Shown here piece after piece: positions 1 through 5,413 of a stretch of 9,553 nt of DNA. Location of the stretch: NCBI GenBank assembly GCA_047611125.1, contig JBLFXH010000129.1:1-9553 (forward strand), in the 5' to 3' direction. Below the pieces are notes generated by a model. It did not search any database and was not told the origin of the DNA. It worked only from the letters and a program-made list of their open reading frames with translations. This DNA is from JABDJZ01 sp047611125. GTDB taxonomy: Bacteria; Bacteroidota; Rhodothermia; Rhodothermales; UBA10348. Every line of letters begins with the position of its first letter. The stretch's first letter is position 1. The translations under genes and the position numbers were made by a program.

Positions 1-718
1 TAGACGGCTCTGCACCACCCAAGGGCGTGCCTGCACTCGGCCAGCCTGACTCGGTGACGATGACCTTCTTGCCCCCGGCAGCCTTGACCGCCTGACGATA
101 CATCTCCTTTGCGTACAACTGCGAATAATCGATGCCACAGCGCTCCCAATACGGGTAGCAGTTGGCCATAACAATATTGCAGGCGCTAGTAATGGCCGGA
201 CGATCCGTGAACTCGTAGTAGGCATCCACATACCCGACCGGCATGTCAGGCAGAGCCTCGCGAACGCGCTCAATAAAGGCGATGAGCTCTCCTTCTTCCA
301 GATCACCACGGTACATCACCTCATTGCCGACCGCGACCATGTCCGCATGGCCGGCCCGCGCAATCTCGATGACGTTCTCAATTTCCTGCTGATTGACCTT
401 GTCGTCATCACCCAACCATGCTCCCACAAGAGTCTTGAGTCCGTTTTCCTTGGCGATCTTCGGGATCAGCTCGTTGCCCTCGGTGCACGAAAAACTACGG
501 ATCCACTTGGTGTACGGCTGGATGACGTTCAGTCGCTCCTGGATCTGGTCAGTCGACAGCTTCGATCCCGGCTTCTGGTCACCCTTGTAGGGGCTGAAGC
601 ACAGGCCATGCATGCCGCCCTCGAGGACCTCGCGAAATGCTGCCGCCAGTTGCTCGTCAGAGAGCGATGAACAGTCAATGCCGGCTAAACGTAGCCGATC
701 CTGGATTCTCTGGGACAT
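1..718 (-). CDS. Glycoside hydrolase family 17 protein, C-terminus cut off by the window edge
   Basis: I translated this by hand: 239 complete codons from the ATG at 718-716 to the left edge, with no stop. Family 17 enzymes are retaining beta-1,3-glucanases or transglycosylases with a (beta/alpha)8 barrel. The family signature is clear at residues 218-229, KVIVTESGWPSA, where E223 is the expected nucleophile. VGNEV at 130-134 supplies the expected acid/base E133. The N-terminal strand reads GLCFSPYKG (38-46), followed by IRSFSCTEGNE (73-83). No signal peptide is visible, and an in-frame TAG 24 bases upstream rules out a longer start, so the visible part appears cytoplasmic. No good Shine-Dalgarno sequence precedes it. 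It follows der by 43 bases. A fused C-terminal domain, such as a glycosyltransferase found in some bacterial family 17 proteins, cannot be excluded because the end is missing. The family call is firm; the substrate is inferred. Confidence 0.9.
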   Translation of the reverse strand, partial: MSQRIQDRLRLAGIDCSSLSDEQLAAAFREVLEGGMHGLCFSPYKGDQKPGSKLSTDQIQERLNVIQPYTKWIRSFSCTEGNELIPKIAKENGLKTLVGAWLGDDDKVNQQEIENVIEIARAGHADMVAVGNEVMYRGDLEEGELIAFIERVREALPDMPVGYVDAYYEFTDRPAITSACNIVMANCYPYWERCGIDYSQLYAKEMYRQAVKAAGGKKVIVTESGWPSAGTPLGGAEPS

Positions 719-733
719 GGGTCTAGGCTGTTC

Positions 734-754
734 GGCGGGCTAACACTAGCCGCC
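734..754 (-). other. Small hairpin between der and the family 17 hydrolase gene
   Basis: The 43-base gap holds an inverted repeat: GGCG at 734-737 plus GCTA at 739-742 pair with TAGCCGCC at 747-754. This gives 8 pairs with one bulged G (738) and a 4-base loop. No T-run follows on the transcribed strand, so it is not a standard intrinsic terminator. It could slow or partly end transcription after der, or it may be chance. Confidence 0.35.
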
Positions 755-761
755 CCTCGTT

Positions 762-2060
762 CTACTTTTGCCGGAAAGATATGGCCATCGGGACACCCTC
801 GAAATCGAAGGCCTCGCGGATCTGGTTTTCCAGATAACGTCGGTAGGACTCGGCAATTCCCTTGGGCGCATTGCAGAAAAAGACGAACACTGGTGGGTTC
901 GACTTGGTCTGCGTCACGTACTTGATCTTGACGCGCCGATTGCGGTACATCGGCGGAGTGTGCCGCTCGATGGCGGGCAGCATCACCTCATTGAGGTCGC
1001 TGGTCGAGACGCGGAAGTGCCTTTTCGCGGCCACCTCTAGCGTCTTCTCAAGCAGCTTCCCGGTACGCTGACCGGTGAGCGCGGAGAACGTCACAATCGG
1101 GATGAAGTCCAGCGTCTTCAGGCGGTCGCGGATCTTAGCCTCGTAGTCGCGAACGGTGTTGGTCTCCTTCTCGACGAGATCCCACTTGTTCAGGCCAATC
1201 ACGAGTCCTTTCCGGAGCTCTTCGGCGCGCTTGAGAACCTTGATGTCCTGAGACTCCAGGCCATCAACCGAGTCGAGCAGGAGGATGGCGATGTCACAGG
1301 ATTCGATGGCCCGCTCGGTACGCAGCGCCGCGTAGAACTCCACGTTCTCGGTGACCTTGGTTCGCTTCCTGAGGCCGGCTGTATCCACGAGCACCAGCTC
1401 TTCTCCGTGGTACTTCATTGTGGCATCAACCGCATCGCGCGTGGTGCCGCTTATCTCTGTTACGATGGACCGCTCCTCGCCCAGCCAGGCGTTGGTCAGG
1501 GAGGACTTGCCGACATTCGGGCGTCCGATCACGGCGATGCGGAGCCGGTTATCCCGCACGGCTTCGCCGTCGGGCAAGAGCTGGACGACGGCGTCCAAAA
1601 GGTCACCCGTGCCCATGCCATTGATGGAGCTGGCTCCATAGACCTCGCCCAGTCCGAGCTCGTAGAACTCGGACGCGCCCCAGCCGCGTTCCACGTTGTC
1701 GGCCTTGTTGGCCAGGAGCACTACCGGCACTTCCGCTTTTCGAAGCAGGGTGCCGACATCCTGATCCAGATCTGTGACTCCGACGGTCACGTCTACGACG
1801 AACAGGATTACGTCCGCTTCCTGGATGGCGATGGCCACCTGCTCGCGGATGGCTGCCTCGAATCGATCCTCCGAGTTGGCTACAAAACCACCCGTATCGA
1901 TGACAGAGAAGCGGCGCCCCGCCCACTCAGCGTGACCGTAAATACGGTCACGCGTGATACCTGGCTGGTCATCAACAATAGAATCACGGGACTCCGTGAT
2001 TCTATTGAAGAACGTTGACTTGCCGACGTTTGGTCGGCCTACAATCGCGAGAGTGGGCAT
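762..2060 (-). CDS. der: Ribosome biogenesis GTPase Der (EngA), tandem GTPase domains
   Basis: The product is 432 residues, a normal length for Der, the essential double GTPase needed to assemble the 50S ribosomal subunit. The first G domain has GRPNVGKS (8-15), DTGG (55-58) and NKAD (118-121). The second has GRPNVGKS (179-186), DTAGLRKR (226-233) and NKWD (291-294). The C-terminal KH-like domain, about 350-432, is complete and ends ISFRQK. The ATG at 2060-2058 is preceded by AGGTGG (2073-2068), a near-consensus Shine-Dalgarno seven bases upstream. It lies 65 bases after the EcsC-family gene and 43 before the family 17 hydrolase. The first 131 coding bases carry two perfect inverted repeats, listed separately. 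They fall in the switch I region, NRITESRDSI to TRDRIYGH, without changing its length relative to E. coli Der as I recall it. All nucleotide-binding residues are intact, so the protein should be functional. Confidence 0.98.
   Translation of the reverse strand: MPTLAIVGRPNVGKSTFFNRITESRDSIVDDQPGITRDRIYGHAEWAGRRFSVIDTGGFVANSEDRFEAAIREQVAIAIQEADVILFVVDVTVGVTDLDQDVGTLLRKAEVPVVLLANKADNVERGWGASEFYELGLGEVYGASSINGMGTGDLLDAVVQLLPDGEAVRDNRLRIAVIGRPNVGKSSLTNAWLGEERSIVTEISGTTRDAVDATMKYHGEELVLVDTAGLRKRTKVTENVEFYAALRTERAIESCDIAILLLDSVDGLESQDIKVLKRAEELRKGLVIGLNKWDLVEKETNTVRDYEAKIRDRLKTLDFIPIVTFSALTGQRTGKLLEKTLEVAAKRHFRVSTSDLNEVMLPAIERHTPPMYRNRRVKIKYVTQTKSNPPVFVFFCNAPKGIAESYRRYLENQIREAFDFEGVPMAISFRQK
1930..1953 (-). 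repeat. Perfect 11-bp inverted repeat inside der
   Basis: GCGTGACCGTA (1930-1940) and TACGGTCACGC (1943-1953) are exact reverse complements around a 2-base AA centre. In der this codes for TRDRIYGH, residues 36-43, part of a conserved motif, so the symmetry comes from codon choice. The right arm also overlaps a 10-base perfect palindrome, TCACGCGTGA, at 1948-1957. As RNA the 2-base centre would open to a loop of at least 4 bases; as DNA it is a near-perfect dyad. Confidence 0.85.
1976..2007 (-). repeat. Perfect 14-bp inverted repeat with 4-base loop in the 5' part of der
   Basis: CAATAGAATCACGG (1976-1989) and CCGTGATTCTATTG (1994-2007) are exact reverse complements around GACT (1990-1993). 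The element occupies nucleotides 54-85 of the der coding sequence. In the der mRNA it should form a strong hairpin starting about 50 nucleotides after the start codon. The repeat is in phase, so both strands encode NRIT-two residues-RDSI. The protein spacing there matches ordinary Der proteins, so the repeat was not added as an insertion. Its function is unknown. Confidence 0.9.
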
Positions 2061-2067
2061 CCAGCTT

Positions 2068-2073
2068 CCACCT
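2068..2073 (-). promoter_or_regulatory. Ribosome binding site of der
   Basis: AGGTGG on the minus strand lies seven bases before the ATG at 2060. It differs from AGGAGG by one base. It stands out because the other genes of this downstream group (response regulator, EcsC-family protein, family 17 hydrolase) show no comparable site. Confidence 0.6.
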
Positions 2074-2089
2074 GTACACCCAATGTGCG

Positions 2090-2119
2090 TTCCTCGCGTA
2101 GAGGCGAATTCGCGAGGAA
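2090..2119 (-). repeat. 9-bp inverted repeat in the der leader
   Basis: TTCCTCGCG (2090-2098) and CGCGAGGAA (2111-2119) are exact reverse complements separated by 12 bases. The element fills much of the 65-base gap between the EcsC-family stop (2126) and der, and ends 16 bases before the der ribosome binding site. No U-run follows on the minus strand, so a standard terminator is unlikely. A leader hairpin or a protein-binding dyad are the alternatives. Confidence 0.5.
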
Positions 2120-2125
2120 GCTACC

Positions 2126-2941
2126 CTATGCCCGCTCCTTCCGCTCCAGATATAGCGCCCGCATCAGCATATACGCTGTCTCAGCAGTCTCGGTGGTAAA
2201 CCAGTAGTTGATCCCCGCTCCGACAGCCGCTCCCGCGATGGGGATGGCCTGGGCCAGTTTCCGGCCTAGGATGTTCTTGGCAATCTCCCGTGGCAGATGG
2301 CGGTTTTGCTCTCGGAACGAACCGCTTACTCGTCCCCGGTATTCCTGGTCTCTGGCCAGCGCAGCTCCGGCCACGGAGGCTTCGCGCATGGCGTCGTTCT
2401 TGGCTTCCTTGCTGCTAGAGGACGCAACGTTGAAGATGGACAGAACCAGGGGCCGGTAGTCCGGGCCTGTCATGGCGAATCCAAAGCTCGCGCCGATCTG
2501 CTGGATGAGGCGCAGATTGATGGTGATGAGCAGCGGGATGTCGGCTGCAATCAAGACCGCGCCACCCAGGCCGGTTCCTCCGCCCTCGACTGCGGCCAGA
2601 AGGGCATTCTCGTTGGTGTGCTCGCGTGCCAGCGGATCGAGAAGTTCCAAGGGTGCGTCGCGCAGATCCTCGATTTTCTCGGCCTCGATTCCGCGTTCCT
2701 GGGCCATCTTGAGAACGCCGGACACATCGTATGTCCACTCGGACGCGTCATTGAGCATGGAAAGCATGCCGCTGACGGCCTCGTCCACCTGGGCCTCGAT
2801 GTCCTCGGTGATGACTCGCTTGACCACCCAATCCATGGGCTGCATGGCCCAGTTGAGCAATTTGCTGACGATGCCGGCATCGCCGTGCTGCCACGCTTCG
2901 ACTTCGCGGCGGGCCTTTCGTTCGTATTCGGTCAGGCGCAT
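2126..2941 (-). CDS. EcsC-family protein
   Basis: The product is 271 residues and resembles the EcsC family. The name comes from the third gene of the Bacillus ecsABC operon, but the molecular role of the family is not settled. The opening MRLTEYERKARREVEAW resembles the usual family N-terminus (LT-YE-A--EIE-W). The core has a glycine-rich patch AVEGGGTGLGG (117-127) followed by a hydrophobic stretch to about 142. A second hydrophobic stretch, IPIAGAAVGAGINYW, lies at 233-247. These two hydrophobic segments may insert in or lie on the membrane. No signal peptide is present. The ATG at 2941-2939 has no Shine-Dalgarno upstream, but family N-terminal similarity supports it. No ABC-transporter genes (ecsA, ecsB) are adjacent, unlike in Bacillus. 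It lies between a response regulator and der, perhaps co-transcribed with both. Family call fairly firm; function unknown. Confidence 0.82.
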   Translation of the reverse strand: MRLTEYERKARREVEAWQHGDAGIVSKLLNWAMQPMDWVVKRVITEDIEAQVDEAVSGMLSMLNDASEWTYDVSGVLKMAQERGIEAEKIEDLRDAPLELLDPLAREHTNENALLAAVEGGGTGLGGAVLIAADIPLLITINLRLIQQIGASFGFAMTGPDYRPLVLSIFNVASSSSKEAKNDAMREASVAGAALARDQEYRGRVSGSFREQNRHLPREIAKNILGRKLAQAIPIAGAAVGAGINYWFTTETAETAYMLMRALYLERKERA

Positions 2942-3002
2942 AAGAGAGGAAGGTTCGCTTGGCGGAAGATACCGCCTTGCGACCCAGGTGCGCCCGGGCC
3001 GC

Positions 3003-4475
3003 TTACGTCATCATGTCGTACTTCTTGAGCAGACGATACATCGTCGCCCTTCCAATCCCCAGTTCGACCGCCGCACGATCTACGTTGCCGTCGCAGAGCC
3101 GGTAGGCCCGCTCGACCGCGCGTTTCTTGAGGACTCCCAGGGATACGATGTCGTCTGAGTCCTCGCCGAGAACAATCCCGGACATAGAGACGGCATCAGG
3201 CTCCAGTGTACCCTCCGGATCGAAGTCAAGTTGCACAGGCGCAAAAGGCGTCTCGGCGGCCTCGGCCAGCGACATGCGATCTGACCACGGCGAGATAGAT
3301 CCACCGTGACCCAGCATCAGGTCTGCGGCTGAGATTTCCTCGTCGTCAGACAGCAGAATGGCCCGCTCAACTGCACTCTTCAGTTCGCGTACGTTACCGG
3401 GCCAGCTAAAGGTGGCGATGGCATGCCGGGCAGCCTTCGAAAACTTCTTGCCCTTGAATTCAGTGTGTGCGTTCGTGTACTCCTTCAAGAAGTAGTTGGT
3501 CAGCACGATCACGTCCTGTCCACGGGCCCGCAGCGGCGGGAGCGGGACGGGGTACTGGAAGAGCCGGTAGTAGAGATCCTCCCGGAATTTGTGGTCCTTG
3601 ATCATCTGCACCACATCCTGATTGGTGGCGCTGATCACACGGGCGTCAAAATTGATAGTGTCATTGCCACCGACGCGGACTAGTTCGCCCTCCTGCAAGG
3701 CACGGAGCAGTTTGGCCTGAAGGTCCAGGTCCAGTTCACCGATCTCGTCCAGAAAGATGGTGCCGCCGTGGGCCTGTTCGAACTTTCCAATCTTGCGGGC
3801 ATGGGCGCCAGTAAACGACCCCTTCTCGTGTCCGAAGAACTCACTTTCCATGAGGTCGCGCGGGATGGCCGCGCAGTTAACCACGACGAACGGGCCACGT
3901 TTGCGGGTCGATCCGTAGTGGATGGCCTTCGCTACCAGTTCCTTGCCGGTGCCTGACTCACCATGGATGGCAACAACCAGATCGCCGCGGAGGGCCTTCT
4001 GGATCATGCGATAAACCTTCTGCATCGCCGGGCTCTCGCCGATGATACCGCGAACCGAGTACTTCGTGTCCACCTCTGCCCTCAGGGTGGTCACCTCGCG
4101 CTCCAAAGAGACCTTCTCGAGGCAGTTCTTGACGATAGCGTCCAGCTTCGTCAGGTCATCCTGGCCCTTAGTGATGTAGTCGTACGCGCCAATGCGCATG
4201 GCCTCGACCGCGGTCTCCACTACACCCTGGGCGGAAACCATGATGATGGGCAGGTTCGGACGACGCGCGACAATGCGCCGCAATGCCTCGATTCCGTCGA
4301 TCCCCGGCATCATGATGTCGCACAGGATCAGATCCGGCTTCTTGACCATGTTGCGCAGCAGTTCCTCTCCGCTCGAGAACGTCTCCACCTCATACTCCGG
4401 CGTCTTGTCGAGCCGATAGCTCAACATGCGGGCGTAATGGCGGTCATCGTCTACAACGAAAATGCGGTACTTCAT
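3003..4475 (-). CDS. NtrC-type response regulator (receiver, sigma-54 AAA+ and Fis-type HTH)
   Basis: The product is 490 residues with three domains in order. The receiver (about 1-120) has acidic D9-D11, phospho-acceptor D53 (LCDIMMPG), S81 and K103. The AAA+ sigma-54-interaction domain (about 143-380) has Walker A GESGTGKE (172-179), the sigma-54 contact loop GSFTGA (219-224), Walker B GGTIFLDE (237-244), an FREDLYYRL segment with the expected arginines (297-305), and WPGNVREL (358-365). An acidic linker of roughly 55 residues leads to a Fis-type helix-turn-helix (about 446-486, ending GIGRATMYRLLKKYDMMT). It should therefore bind upstream enhancer sites and, when phosphorylated, drive RNA polymerase carrying sigma-54. 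No histidine kinase is adjacent, so its input is unknown. It starts with ATG at 4475-4473 without a visible Shine-Dalgarno, after a 114-base gap likely to hold its promoter. The contact loop has Ser where the commonest form has Ala. Confidence 0.95.
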   Translation of the reverse strand: MKYRIFVVDDDRHYARMLSYRLDKTPEYEVETFSSGEELLRNMVKKPDLILCDIMMPGIDGIEALRRIVARRPNLPIIMVSAQGVVETAVEAMRIGAYDYITKGQDDLTKLDAIVKNCLEKVSLEREVTTLRAEVDTKYSVRGIIGESPAMQKVYRMIQKALRGDLVVAIHGESGTGKELVAKAIHYGSTRKRGPFVVVNCAAIPRDLMESEFFGHEKGSFTGAHARKIGKFEQAHGGTIFLDEIGELDLDLQAKLLRALQEGELVRVGGNDTINFDARVISATNQDVVQMIKDHKFREDLYYRLFQYPVPLPPLRARGQDVIVLTNYFLKEYTNAHTEFKGKKFSKAARHAIATFSWPGNVRELKSAVERAILLSDDEEISAADLMLGHGGSISPWSDRMSLAEAAETPFAPVQLDFDPEGTLEPDAVSMSGIVLGEDSDDIVSLGVLKKRAVERAYRLCDGNVDRAAVELGIGRATMYRLLKKYDMMT

Positions 4476-4589
4476 GGCCGAGGGGCGTCAGGTTTGGTGC
4501 GTCTGGATGACGCGGTTAACCCGTTGTATCGGCCACTCGCCCGAATCTTAAAATGAGACGGGTCCCTGATCTCCCCGCACCACGCAGAA
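4476..4589 (-). other. 114-base gap before the response regulator, probable promoter region
   Basis: This is the longest gene-free stretch in the window and separates the uppP operon from the response-regulator group. A promoter here is inferred from position only. On the minus strand I see no convincing sigma-70 boxes, no TAnnTTTG element of the Bacteroidota type and no -24/-12 sigma-54 site. An 8-base palindrome GGTTAACC lies at 4514-4521. Confidence 0.35.
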
Positions 4590-5399
4590 CTACGGGATCA
4601 GTACCAGCCCCAGCGTCCCAATCGCAAAGCAATAGAAGGCGAAGTACTGCAACCGCCCGCGTTTTACGAAGCCCAGCACCAGGCGAATGGCTACGATGCC
4701 GCTGGCGAATGCCACCACAGCCCCGATGACGATCGGGAGCCAGTCCACGCCATCTGCGGACAATAGCTCACCCAGTTTCAGGATGGTGGCTCCGACCACG
4801 ACCGGGAGTAGCATGAGAAACGAGAAGTCTGCGGCCTCTTCGGGATCCACATCCATGTAGAGGGCGGTGCAGATGGTGGAGCCTGATCGGGATATACCCG
4901 GAAACATGGCCAGAGCCTGTGCAGCCCCAATTATCAGAGCCTTGACCGGACCAACGTGCTTGTCTCCGCCCCGCTTCCAGGTGGTCAGGAGCAGCAGGAC
5001 CCCGGTGACAAGCAGCATGCCTGCTGCCAGCCGCGGCGACGAGAAGGCGGCCTCGATGGGGTCCTTGAAGAGCACGTAGGCGATGCCCGTCGGGATCATG
5101 GTCAGCAGGATGTACATCGCCAGGCGGAACTCAGACCGCTCGCGGTAATGCGTGACCAGGCGAGCCGGCTGTGCTAGCGAGGTCAGGGTTTCCGCCAGCA
5201 GCTTGCCGATCCGCTCGCGGTAGACCCAGAGGATGGAAAGAGCCGTTCCGAAGTGAACGAACACCTCGAAGACGACATCATCGCCCGGATCCAAGCCCAG
5301 CAGGTACGAGCCCAAAACCAGATGCCCACTGGAGGACACCGGGAGAAATTCAGTAAGACCCTGGACGAGGCCCAGCACTACGGCTTCCCACCAATTCAA
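4590..5399 (-). CDS. uppP: Undecaprenyl-diphosphatase UppP (BacA)
   Basis: The product is 269 residues, normal for this family of integral membrane phosphatases. They convert undecaprenyl diphosphate to the monophosphate, recycling the lipid carrier for peptidoglycan and other surface polymers. Both family motifs are intact: QGLTEFLPVSSSGHL (13-27, with E17 and H26) and PGISRSGST (168-176, with R172). The rest is strongly hydrophobic, with several membrane spans. The start codon is TTG at 5399-5397. It is chosen because the family N-terminus begins immediately there, the next in-frame Met is residue 96, and GGGGAG (5413-5408) sits eight bases upstream. The TTG overlaps the TGA stop of the upstream amidase gene (TTGA at 5399-5396), which implies translational coupling. 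Overproduction of such enzymes in other bacteria gives bacitracin resistance; nothing here suggests a special resistance role. Confidence 0.97.
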   Translation of the reverse strand: MNWWEAVVLGLVQGLTEFLPVSSSGHLVLGSYLLGLDPGDDVVFEVFVHFGTALSILWVYRERIGKLLAETLTSLAQPARLVTHYRERSEFRLAMYILLTMIPTGIAYVLFKDPIEAAFSSPRLAAGMLLVTGVLLLLTTWKRGGDKHVGPVKALIIGAAQALAMFPGISRSGSTICTALYMDVDPEEAADFSFLMLLPVVVGATILKLGELLSADGVDWLPIVIGAVVAFASGIVAIRLVLGFVKRGRLQYFAFYCFAIGTLGLVLIP

Positions 5400-5413
5400 T
5401 GACGTGTCTCCCC
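5396..5413 (-). promoter_or_regulatory. Ribosome binding site and TTGA stop-start overlap of uppP
   Basis: GGGGAG at 5413-5408 lies eight bases before the TTG start (5399-5397). That start shares two bases with the TGA stop (5398-5396) of the amidase gene. The arrangement decides the uppP start and points to coupling, with ribosomes finishing the amidase restarting on uppP. Confidence 0.7.

Noticed and set aside
1407..2018. 203-codon open frame on the plus strand opposite der
   Set aside because: It is fully antisense to a complete, well-conserved der. The protein shows no family motif, and the NRIT/RDSI echo near its end only reflects the in-phase inverted repeat.
2961..2976. GGCGG/CCGCC hairpin between the response regulator and the EcsC-family gene
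   Set aside because: Five pairs only and no T-run on the transcribed strand; not enough for a terminator.
2297..3158. Two long plus-strand frames (243 and 228 codons) opposite the EcsC-family gene and the end of the response regulator
   Set aside because: Both are antisense to genes with recognisable domains, cross the boundary between them and have no ribosome site or conserved motif.
4514..4521. GGTTAACC palindrome in the response-regulator promoter region
   Set aside because: Eight bases is too short to call an operator without a second copy or conservation data.
4555..4573. Possible terminator after uppP (GAGA...TCTC followed on the minus strand by ATTTTAA)
   Set aside because: Only four outer pairs form; the inner GGG/CCC would need a one-base loop, and the T-run is short.
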